Shown here: positions 27,317 to 33,670 of the stretch, piece by piece | Layout of the letters: each line of letters begins with the position of its first letter | How positions within the stretch are numbered: position 1 is the stretch's first letter | Assembly (NCBI GenBank): GCA_005791535.1 | Contig: SXWH01000086.1 | Location: 1-43,952 of the forward strand | Reading direction: 5' to 3' | Source: Verrucomicrobiaceae bacterium | GTDB lineage: Bacteria > Verrucomicrobiota > Verrucomicrobiia > Chthoniobacterales > Chthoniobacteraceae | Length of the DNA stretch: 43,952 bases | Translations under genes and position numbers: made by a program | The notes under the pieces: model-generated | The model's input: the letters and a program-made list of their open reading frames with translations, nothing else | Database searches by the model: none | What the model was told of the DNA's origin: nothing

Positions 27317-28585
27317 TCAGAGTTGTTCGATGATGAATGCCGGGCGGGACAGGACCGCGTTTGCCTTTGCGCCGTAGTAATCGGAGCGCCAGAAGTTCTT
27401 CAAATCGTCCGCAGTGATGAGCTGAAGACCTGGCGTTGCGACGGCGGGATTGCAGAGGATGTAGAGATTTTCCTCCGCAATGTAGCCGCACACGCTGAGC
27501 GTGTGGCCCGCGAAGCCGCCGGGGTATTGGGGGCCGACGTATTTGAAATCAACGACGACGGGACGCCCGGCATCGAGTTCGCGCTTCAGCATCGCGGTGG
27601 CTTCGGCGAATCCCGCGTCGTCCGGCGTGTAGGTGACGAGTTTCCAGCGCTGTCCGATTTTTGCGGAGGCATCGAGCAGATGCCACCAGTCGGTGCCGGT
27701 ACCGAGGGGCGACGGGCAGAGTTTTTTAAAATCCCATCCGCCAAGCGTCGCGCCCTGGAATCGGGCGAACGTGGCGCACGCAGTCGAGCCGCAGTTGTTG
27801 TAGCCTTGATGAATGTGCGGCATCTGCACGAACGCGAACTTGCCCGGCTCGCTTTTGCGGCGGCGGTAGTCGGCGAGCTTCAAAAGATCCGCGCCCTGCT
27901 GCGCGGAGGCGTTGCCGGACGGCTGTGCGGGATGTCCCGTCGCGCCGGTCGTGTGGAGCTTCGAGGCCTTCGTCCAGTTCGCTTTCGCGGCGTCGAGTTC
28001 GCCGGCTTGAAATTGAATTTCGCCGAGCACGATGAGGCCCGACGGGTCGTTCAGTTCCGCTGCGCGTTCAGCGAGCTTGCGCGCCAGTGCGGCGTCGGCC
28101 GGAACGCCTTCGCCGGAGAGATAGGCCATCGCCGCAGTCGAGGCCGCGCGACCGTGTCCGCGCTCCGCGGCTTTTTTCCACCACTCCAGCGCCTTCGGGA
28201 TATCCTGCTCCGTGCCCTGCGCGCCGAAGTAGCATTGTCCGAGATTGAATGCCGCCTGCGCCGATTCATCCGCCGCAGCTTTGAAATAGCCGAACGCGAT
28301 GCCCGGATTGCGCTTCACCACCGCGCCGCGCAGGTAGGCGAAGCCGACGAAATCCATCGCGTCCGCATTGCCGCTGTCGGCCGCGCGATGCGCCCACTTC
28401 ATGGCCTCCGCATCATCCTTGGTCACGCCCTTGCCGTCGCGGTAGCGCAGCGCGACATCGACCTGTGCGCGGGCATCGCCCTTCGCCGCCTTCGCGAGCA
28501 AATCGTTCATCAGCGTCGTATCGTCGGCGTGCACGAGCGGAAGCGTCATGAGGAGTGCAGGAATGAGTTGTCTGGTGATATTCAT
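27317..28585 (-). CDS. Secreted Sel1-repeat protein with C-terminal papain-like (C39-type) cysteine peptidase domain
   Basis: 422 residues with signal peptide ending near ALLMTLPLVHA. Residues about 20-200 hold several Sel1 (TPR-like) repeats, for example YRDGKGVTKDDAEAMKWAHR, YLRGAVVKRNPGIAFGYFK and YLSGEGVPADAALARKLAER. The C-terminal domain (about 255-415) has the papain/C39 triad: Cys265 in NNCGSTA, His361 in AGHTLSVCGY and Asn379 in CNPA. The repeats are usually docking platforms, and C39-like domains cut peptides or bind them. A Sel1 array joined to such a peptidase in one exported protein is unusual. It lies 15 bases after the amidohydrolase and 13 before the next esterase, so it is inside the operon. 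The role is not established; peptide trimming of a glycoprotein substrate is one possibility. Confidence 0.82.
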   Translation of the reverse strand: MNITRQLIPALLMTLPLVHADDTTLMNDLLAKAAKGDARAQVDVALRYRDGKGVTKDDAEAMKWAHRAADSGNADAMDFVGFAYLRGAVVKRNPGIAFGYFKAAADESAQAAFNLGQCYFGAQGTEQDIPKALEWWKKAAERGHGRAASTAAMAYLSGEGVPADAALARKLAERAAELNDPSGLIVLGEIQFQAGELDAAKANWTKASKLHTTGATGHPAQPSGNASAQQGADLLKLADYRRRKSEPGKFAFVQMPHIHQGYNNCGSTACATFARFQGATLGGWDFKKLCPSPLGTGTDWWHLLDASAKIGQRWKLVTYTPDDAGFAEATAMLKRELDAGRPVVVDFKYVGPQYPGGFAGHTLSVCGYIAEENLYILCNPAVATPGLQLITADDLKNFWRSDYYGAKANAVLSRPAFIIEQL

Positions 28586-28600
28586 AGAATCGCAGGCGCT

Positions 28601-29524
28601 CTACTTCGCGGCCTTCGCCAATCCGTAAACCCGCTCGGCGTTGCCACGGTAGATTTTCTGTCGCACCTCGGCGGGAAGATCGAGTTCCTCGAGGAAGGTG
28701 TAGTGCTTGTTCATCTGCCGCTTTTCATCGGCAAACGACCACCAGCCTTCATCGGTGGCCCACAGGATTTTGTCCTGATTGCGGATGAGAAACTCGCGGG
28801 CGTATTTGCGGTCGCGATCCAGCACGCTGATGACGACGTGCCCCGACATGTCGGCATAAAGATTCGGGTGTTCCTGAAGCTGCCGGTCGCAAGCGCCACT
28901 GCCCAACTGCCGCCACCAGTACGCGTGGGCGATGAGTTTGCAGTTGGGGAACATTTTCAGCACGCGATCCACGCGCGCCATGCCGGGCTCGACCATGTTC
29001 TTGTTCTGGTCGATGTGAAACATCACGGGCAGGCCGACCTTTTCGCACGCTTCGTAAAGCAGCAGGTTTTTCGGATCATCGAACATCAGCCCGACGCCGT
29101 AGTGCTCGCCGAATGCGATCGCTCCGTCGGCCATCTCGCGTTTGAGGATCGTCACGGCTGCATCCACGGTCTCGACTTCTCCCGCATCGATGATCGTCAT
29201 GCGATCGATGCGCCCTTTGTAAGGCCGGAAGTTCTCGAGCATCGTCGCGCGCTCCTCCTCGGTCTTCGGGCGCGAGCCTTTGTGATTGAGCGGGCTCACG
29301 ATGCAGCGCTCGACGTTCCGCTGCTCCATCCACGTCGCCACGGCGCGCAGGCCGAGCGGCGTGACGGACATCGCATGCACATGCGGGTCGATGAATTTGA
29401 TGTCCGCCGGCGGCTTCGTCGCTGCGGGGATCTCCGCCGCTGAGGGCTCCGGCTGCTGCGCGTGAAAGCGCGACGCCGCAAGCCCCAGCACACACACCGC
29501 GATGGCGAGACTTCCGCGGCTCAT
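28601..29524 (-). CDS. Secreted amidohydrolase-family (metal-dependent) hydrolase
   Basis: 307 residues from the ATG at 29524, which overlaps the upstream esterase stop as ATGA and opens a signal peptide (MSRGSLAIAVCVLGLAASRFHA). The TIM-barrel metal ligands of the amidohydrolase superfamily are visible: DPHVHAM (His48, His50), MFHIDQNKN, IAHAYWW and WATDEGWW. The order HxH, His, His, Asp matches amidohydrolase family 2 enzymes, which include decarboxylases and lactonases. The signal peptide indicates a periplasmic enzyme, less usual for this family. Neighbours are carbohydrate esterases and a cysteine peptidase-like protein, so it may work on an acyl or lactone group released from the same substrate. 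The specific reaction is unknown. Confidence 0.86.
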   Translation of the reverse strand: MSRGSLAIAVCVLGLAASRFHAQQPEPSAAEIPAATKPPADIKFIDPHVHAMSVTPLGLRAVATWMEQRNVERCIVSPLNHKGSRPKTEEERATMLENFRPYKGRIDRMTIIDAGEVETVDAAVTILKREMADGAIAFGEHYGVGLMFDDPKNLLLYEACEKVGLPVMFHIDQNKNMVEPGMARVDRVLKMFPNCKLIAHAYWWRQLGSGACDRQLQEHPNLYADMSGHVVISVLDRDRKYAREFLIRNQDKILWATDEGWWSFADEKRQMNKHYTFLEELDLPAEVRQKIYRGNAERVYGLAKAAK

Positions 29525-30960
29525 TTCGTCTTCAGCAATTCCAGCATCCCCCTGCCCATCGCCTCGCCAATCTGCATGTACGTGCCGGCGTTTTGATGGT
29601 AGTGAAAGCCCTGGTTCTTCGGCGACTTCGCCACGTCGGGCCAGAAATCGCGCGTGTCCACGGTCTTCACGTTGCCTTTGAATTCCGGGTATTTTCCCTT
29701 CGCGCCGTCCACCGCGAGCTGGGCCTCGGCGATTTGCAGGCCGGTGCCTTCGCGCCCTTCGTTGCCGCAACCCACGGCCACCACGAACGGCGCATTGGGC
29801 GCGTTGAATTCCTTCCGCAGCGTCTTGATCAAATGCACAAGGTTGTGCTCGTACCGCGCTGCATGCACCGGGCTGCCCGTGTCCTTGTGGCCCTGAAACC
29901 ACACGAACCCCGCGATTTCATAACTGCGCCCTTTCCAGTGCGGGAACGACGCGTCGAAATTCTTCAGCGTCTCTTTCGCTGCGTTAAAGCAGTCGTCGTA
30001 CTGCTTGCCCGCGTACCACGTGCCCTCCTTCGGCTGCTCGCCTTTTTTCCACGATGGCTGCGGGTCCTTGTAGCCCGCATAGACCATGTCGCCCTCCTCG
30101 TAGCGCGCGCTTCCCGGCGGCAGGAAATCCCACGAAAGCGAACGGTTGCCCTGCGAGGCTTTGAGAATCAGCACCGGCTCCTCGTGGAAGTCGCCCACCA
30201 TGTGACCGAACCCCAGCTCCGGCCCGATCTGGCTTTCCCCCGCGCCGCAGCCGATGCCCAGCCACTTGTTCGCCGTGGCGGTCACCACGCCTTTGTACCA
30301 CACATCGTCGCGCGTTTTCCATTTGCCGTCCTTGTCCATCAGGTAGGGAAATTTCCCCTCCTCGCGCACCAGCGTGTGCAGCGTGCCGGGCACATCCATG
30401 CGCGTGTACCAGCCGAGACCACTGCCGTTTTCCTGAAGGTACGTGATTTTAAAAGGCACCTTCTCGCCCGCTTTCACGGTGATGGACTTTTTCGCCGCAT
30501 CCCCGCCCGGCTCCTTGCGGTGCACCTCCACGCCGTTCACCACCATCACGCAGTGCTCCGACGCTCCGTAGCCGGGATTGAACTGATACACGCCCGCATT
30601 CTTCGGCTGAAAAAAACCGCGCACGACCTGCGTGCCGCCCTTGAGATACTCCGTCGGTTTCACGCCGCCAAAGCTCTCCAGCGCCAGCGTCCTCGCGGGC
30701 TTCAGCGCATCGTAATCGGCCTTCGCATCAAAGACGCCTTCATACACCGAGAGCACGGGGCTCAAAAACTCATCACCCCACCGCGTCGAGCCCGACGTGA
30801 CCTGCCCGATGCCCACCATGTTCGACTGCCCGGACAGGATATAAACCTTCACCGGCCTGCCATCCGGCTTCGGCGTTTGCGCCGGAACTTCCGCGGAAAT
30901 CGAGTGCGCGCACAGCCCGGTGAAGAGCACGGCGGCGAGTGTTTTGAAAGGAATGAACAT
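29521..30960 (-). CDS. Secreted sialate O-acetylesterase-like esterase with inserted domain, copy 1 (first operon gene)
   Basis: 479 residues from the ATG at 30960, with a signal peptide (MFIPFKTLAAVLFTGLCAHSISA). KVYILSGQSNMVGIGQ carries the predicted nucleophile Ser46. Between about residues 80 and 210 there is an inserted beta-rich segment (GFFQPKNAGVYQFN, GWYTRMDVP) resembling a PA14-like or glycan-binding module; the esterase fold then resumes with LILKASQGNRSLSWDFLPPG and FVWFQGHKDTGS. The C-terminus ends with FHYHQNAGTYMQIGEAMG, supplying the catalytic His. The frame stays open upstream through a 21-bp repeat array, but the signal peptide makes 30960 the likely start. It is the first gene of the long minus-strand run and overlaps the amidohydrolase by 4 bases. 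Confidence 0.86.
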   Translation of the reverse strand: MFIPFKTLAAVLFTGLCAHSISAEVPAQTPKPDGRPVKVYILSGQSNMVGIGQVTSGSTRWGDEFLSPVLSVYEGVFDAKADYDALKPARTLALESFGGVKPTEYLKGGTQVVRGFFQPKNAGVYQFNPGYGASEHCVMVVNGVEVHRKEPGGDAAKKSITVKAGEKVPFKITYLQENGSGLGWYTRMDVPGTLHTLVREEGKFPYLMDKDGKWKTRDDVWYKGVVTATANKWLGIGCGAGESQIGPELGFGHMVGDFHEEPVLILKASQGNRSLSWDFLPPGSARYEEGDMVYAGYKDPQPSWKKGEQPKEGTWYAGKQYDDCFNAAKETLKNFDASFPHWKGRSYEIAGFVWFQGHKDTGSPVHAARYEHNLVHLIKTLRKEFNAPNAPFVVAVGCGNEGREGTGLQIAEAQLAVDGAKGKYPEFKGNVKTVDTRDFWPDVAKSPKNQGFHYHQNAGTYMQIGEAMGRGMLELLKTK

Positions 30961-31468
30961 GAGTGAAACGCAGCGCTTGAAACGCAGTCCCAGCCACCAT
31001 GTTTCAGCGATGGAAGTAAACAAGAAACCCCTGCCCATCCTGCCCCGAAAGGGGGAAAGCTCAGCGGGAGGCCACAGAATAGCCACGGCCCTGCGAATCC
31101 GCCGACGGCTGGCCTCGTTTTTTCCAAGGCGAGCCTTGTATTTTGCTAGGCGAGCCTCGTGTTTTTCAACGCGGGCATCGGTTTTCGCGAGGCGCACATA
31201 GCGATTTTCAAGGCACGCCTCGGTTTTTCCAAGGCGAGCCGCGTATTTTCCTATGCGCGCATCGCTTTTTCCTAGGCGCGCCCAGCATTCTACTAGGCGC
31301 GGCTCTTGGTCACGGCGCTCGCGTCCGGGAACTTACGCCGCAGCAGTCCCAGAATGCGGCAAGGGCCTCATTGCGCCAACCACGCCCGATTCGCCTCCGG
31401 TATCCCGTTCGCAAAAGTAGGCGCTGAGCAGTGCTACCGCTGATAACCGAAGGCGCCGGAAAACTCAG
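30961..31468. other. Gene-free stretch upstream of the esterase operon
   Basis: About 500 bases with no convincing gene. It should contain the promoter of the minus-strand operon, but I could not pick out a confident -35/-10 pair. Its main content is the 21-bp tandem repeat array at 31106-31294. The minus strand is open in the esterase frame from about 31333 to 30960, but the translated sequence before the signal peptide is arginine- and lysine-rich repeat. Confidence 0.6.
31106..31294. repeat. Degenerate 21-bp tandem repeat, nine units
   Basis: Nine units of exactly 21 bp run from 31106 to 31294, with a partial tenth after 31295. Typical units are AGGCGAGCCTCGTGTTTTTC plus A (31148-31168) and AGGCGAGCCGCGTATTTTCC plus T (31232-31252). 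Units differ at several positions but keep length and the AGGCG...TTTT pattern. On the minus strand each unit reads as seven codons of the type ARLxKxx (ARLGKSD, ARIGKYA, ARLGKTE, VRLAKTD, ARVEKHE, ARLAKYK, ARLGKNE). There are no unique spacers, so it is not CRISPR. Confidence 0.9.
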
Positions 31469-31630
31469 ATGCCAGTGACTGGTCCACCTTTCGCCGACGG
31501 CTGCGTGATTCTTACCGACGACAACGGCGACGATCATGAATCCACGTTCGAGACCTTCAATTTCCGCGACGAATGCCTCACGCTCGCCCGTCACAAATCG
31601 AAGCGGAGCGAAATTGTCGCAGCGGCATAA
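31469..31630 (+). CDS. Possible small hypothetical ORF (53 residues)
   Basis: ATG at 31469 to TAA ending at 31630. The translation contains a fairly protein-like acidic centre (CVILTDDNGDDHESTFETFN) followed by FRDECLTLARHKSKRSE. It has no recognisable domain and no clear ribosome binding site. The minus strand here is also open, but its translation looks like an antisense shadow. It precedes another hypothetical gene by 90 bases on the same strand. It could be a fragment of a decayed gene; confidence is low. Confidence 0.3.
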   Translation: MPVTGPPFADGCVILTDDNGDDHESTFETFNFRDECLTLARHKSKRSEIVAAA

Positions 31631-31720
31631 TCGATATGCAGTGACGCCCTGGGACGCATCAATGAGTCTGTCGAATTTTAACCTCGCCGACTGAACCCCA
31701 GCCACCCCAATGACGTAACC

Positions 31721-32236
31721 ATGAACAGCGAAAGCAAAAGCGCACCGGTGCACCAGTTCCACGCGATTTGTGAAGCGGAGGATTACAAGTGTGCGCGGGA
31801 CGGTATTGGTCCGGTTGCGGATTTCGAATGGTTTGCCATCGATGAGCCAGGCCACGCGGGAGTTTTTGCTGACGGTGGTACCACATGGATTCCCGACCGA
31901 TTCTTCCTCGGCTACGACCGCTACGTTTCGCTCCGCGAGGCGCTGGGCAGCCTCCCGGTGATTGCTACCCCGGTGTTTGAGCCGCGTGCCGAAATGCGCG
32001 ATCCGCAAGGGATCATAGCCGCGTGGGCTTCCAAAGGTTTCTTCTGTTACGACTGGCCGGTTGAAGAATCACCAAACGCGAATCCGAATCGGCCATATCG
32101 CCTTGTCTGCCGGCCCAGCCTGCCGCTCGCGTTGCGCGCTCTCGGAGGACAATGCCGTGAATATCTTGAACTGATGCGATTGCACACGGTCATATTTGAA
32201 CGCGATTCGCACGTGCTCATCACGAGAAATACTTAA
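31721..32236 (+). CDS. Hypothetical protein (171 residues), cytoplasmic
   Basis: ATG at 31721, no signal peptide or membrane segment, which sets it apart from most genes here. The composition is typical of a real soluble protein: aromatic-rich segments such as FEWFAIDEPGHAGVFADGG, TWIPDRFFLGYDRYVS and GFFCYDWPVEES, and a C-terminal helix REYLELMRLHTVIFERDSH. I do not recognise the family. It lies between the repeat array and the integrase/esterase chimera, that is, inside the reshuffled zone, and points away from the operon. The opposite strand carries a longer open frame (31310-32008) whose translation looks like a shadow. It could be a small immunity-like or orphan accessory protein, but nothing in the sequence proves this. 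Confidence 0.6.
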   Translation: MNSESKSAPVHQFHAICEAEDYKCARDGIGPVADFEWFAIDEPGHAGVFADGGTTWIPDRFFLGYDRYVSLREALGSLPVIATPVFEPRAEMRDPQGIIAAWASKGFFCYDWPVEESPNANPNRPYRLVCRPSLPLALRALGGQCREYLELMRLHTVIFERDSHVLITRNT

Positions 32237-32294
32237 CCGGGCACTCTTCCGGACGGCGCTGATCGCGCCGGGACCCGCTTCCGCGACAGCGGCG

Positions 32295-33095
32295 TCACAT
32301 CTTCACCATCCCCAGCATCGCGTCCGCAAACGCGCGGCCCAGTTTTGCGAGGCCGGCGGCTGTGTAGTGGACGGTGTCGGGTTTGAGCGGGAAGCCGTCG
32401 GTGGAGACCATTTTTACTCCGGGAATCGCATCGGCGTGGCCGGAGGCTTCGTCGGCGTTGCGCTGGCTTTCGCGGATTTCCCGCCGGTGCGTGAAGCGGT
32501 CCATCGCGGGTTCGTGGGGCAGCACCTGGCCGAAGACAAAGGGCAGCGCGGGCACGCCGAGATCCTGCTCCAGCCGGCGTTTCAGACGCTTCAGGCTCGC
32601 GGCGTATTCCGTCGCGGAGGCGGCGTGCTTCGCGTCGGCCTCGCCCTGCATCCGCAGAAATCCGCGCACGGTGAGCCGCATCGCCGCGCCCTCGATGTCG
32701 CGCACTTCCAGCGCGAGCGCCTCGCCCAGCCGCAGCCCGCACCCGTACAGCAGCCGCAGAAAAACACGGAACCGCTCCACTTTCACCGCCGCAAAAAGCG
32801 CCGCCAGTTCCGCGCGCGAAAGCACCACCGGAAGCGGCATCGCCCCGCGCGTGCGGATGGTCGAAAACACCGCCCACTGCACTTTGACGACCGCCGTAAA
32901 AAACAACTCAATGGCCGCCCGCGCCTGACGAATGCTGGACGGACGCAGCCCCTTGTCCCGGATGAGGAACACAAAATAATCCGCAATCTGCGCCTCGGTG
33001 AGCGTCGCCGGGTCCACCCCGCCAAAATGGTCCGCCAACAAATGAACGCGCCTTCCGTACTCCTGCTTGGTGCGCGCGCGCAGATGCCGCAGCAC
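32295..33095 (-). CDS. Chimeric ORF: tyrosine recombinase N-terminal part fused in frame to carbohydrate-esterase C-terminal part
   Basis: 266 residues from a GTG at 33095; the frame is open back to a stop near 33155, and a nearby ATG at 33148 is in another frame and soon stops, which hints at a frameshifted integrase start. Residues 1-145 are a tyrosine recombinase: core-binding domain (ARTKQEYGRRVHLLADHFG, IRDKGLRPSSIRQARA) and the start of the catalytic domain with the first catalytic arginine Arg122 in GCGLRLGEAL, ending at LTVRG where integrases continue with a KGxK-type segment. Residues 146-266 instead match the end of SGNH carbohydrate esterases: FLRMQGEADA, LPFVFGQVLP and the Asp240/His243 pair in PDTVHYTAAG. 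The integrase lacks its RH and Tyr boxes, and the esterase lacks its GQSNM block. Both activities are probably lost. The join is near 32660. Confidence 0.8.
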   Translation of the reverse strand: MLRHLRARTKQEYGRRVHLLADHFGGVDPATLTEAQIADYFVFLIRDKGLRPSSIRQARAAIELFFTAVVKVQWAVFSTIRTRGAMPLPVVLSRAELAALFAAVKVERFRVFLRLLYGCGLRLGEALALEVRDIEGAAMRLTVRGFLRMQGEADAKHAASATEYAASLKRLKRRLEQDLGVPALPFVFGQVLPHEPAMDRFTHRREIRESQRNADEASGHADAIPGVKMVSTDGFPLKPDTVHYTAAGLAKLGRAFADAMLGMVKM

Positions 33096-33392
33096 GAGCA
33101 GGTCAGCGAAGGATTTTAACGACGGAAATGAATCTTGATGAGTTTCATAGCCTCGCTAAAGAAGCAGCCCACACGCTCACGCCATGAGCACTTCACCATC
33201 CACTCTAAACCACACGCCCACAGGCATTAACTCGCGTAGCGATTGGTTCAAAAGAGCGGTGCGTTTGATTGCATTTCTGCGATTTATGGGATGATGTGAT
33301 ATAATTTCCATAATGGAGACTATTGCATGAGCAAGTAGTCATCCAAACGAATAAGTAATTTATAGCCGTCGCAGAAAGATGTCCTGACTTCC

Positions 33393-33501
33393 AACGTCGA
33401 ACGTCGAACGCGGCGCACACTCCGAAGCCGCACGGGCCTCCGTGCCACGCTGCCGCCAGCGACGTTCAACGTTCAACGTTCAATGTTCGACGTTCGACGT
33501 T
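33393..33501. repeat. 17-bp perfect inverted repeat with 75-base loop
   Basis: Left arm AACGTCGAACGTCGAAC (33393-33409) is the exact reverse complement of GTTCGACGTTCGACGTT (33485-33501). The arms themselves are made of 7-bp units, so this is an inverted pair of short tandem repeats. The loop has no gene. Confidence 0.85.
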
Positions 33502-33505
33502 CAGC
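33464..33505. repeat. 7-bp tandem repeat (GTTCRAC), six units
   Basis: Six consecutive 7-base units: GTTCAAC, GTTCAAC, GTTCAAT, GTTCGAC, GTTCGAC, GTTCAGC. Units four and five belong to the right arm of the inverted repeat. Function is unknown; it could be a protein-binding array or a replication-slippage product. Confidence 0.85.
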
Positions 33506-33545
33506 CCGCCGCAGGCGCGGTGACCGGCACGAGCGTCGCCCAAAA

Positions 33546-33584
33546 GCAAAAAGCCCCGCCCTCTTTTCGAGAGCGGGGCTCTTT
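33546..33584 (-). terminator. Rho-independent terminator-like hairpin downstream of the giant surface protein
   Basis: AGCCCCGC (33552-33559) pairs with GCGGGGCT (33573-33580). Read on the minus strand, the stem is followed by CTTTTTGCTTTT, a T-rich run suited to intrinsic termination. It lies about 90 bases after the minus-strand stop at 33671. The plus strand also has CTTTTC after the stem, so weak bidirectional action is possible. Confidence 0.7.
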
Positions 33585-33616
33585 TCGTAGTCGTGGCACG
33601 GACGACTCGCCCAGTG

Positions 33617-33658
33617 CTGGCCGGGCTGTGCCCGGCCTTGCAGGCGGGGTCGCCTGCG
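33617..33658. repeat. Double hairpin, REP-like element
   Basis: Two adjacent palindromes: GGCCGGGC (33619-33626) with GCCCGGCC (33630-33637), loop of three; and CAGGCG (33641-33646) with CGCCTG (33651-33656), loop of four. It ends beside the stop codon of the giant gene. Clustered GC-rich hairpins of this kind in non-coding DNA resemble REP elements; copy number elsewhere in the genome cannot be seen here. Confidence 0.55.
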
Positions 33659-33670
33659 CCACTACTTGGA

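Larger units (their letters stand above)
33096..33670. other. Repeat-rich gene-free stretch between the chimera and the giant surface protein
   Basis: No convincing gene in about 575 bases. The first half (about 33240-33370) is markedly AT-rich for this window and holds a TATAAT at 33300-33305 without a well-spaced -35 box. The second half holds the inverted repeat at 33393-33501, the 7-bp tandem repeat, a terminator-like hairpin and two further hairpins. Confidence 0.6.

Noticed and set aside
27197-29443. Plus-strand open frame of 748 codons
   Set aside because: Runs antisense through three minus-strand genes with recognised active sites; no real gene would span them.
29593-30966. Plus-strand open frame of 457 codons
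   Set aside because: Antisense to the first operon esterase; no domain.
30961-31197. N-terminal extension of the first esterase into the repeat array
   Set aside because: Would place about 79 basic residues before a good signal peptide; the internal ATG at 30960 is far more likely.
31106-31294. CRISPR array
   Set aside because: Units are contiguous 21-mers without unique spacers and are degenerate.
31310-32008. Minus-strand open frame of 232 codons
   Set aside because: Antisense to two plus-strand frames that look more protein-like; ends in the repeat array region.
33300-33305. TATAAT as a sigma-70 promoter
   Set aside because: No acceptable -35 at 16-18 bases and no gene just downstream on either strand.
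33205-33420. Minus-strand 71-codon frame
   Set aside because: Lies in the AT-rich, repeat-containing gap and has no protein-like features.
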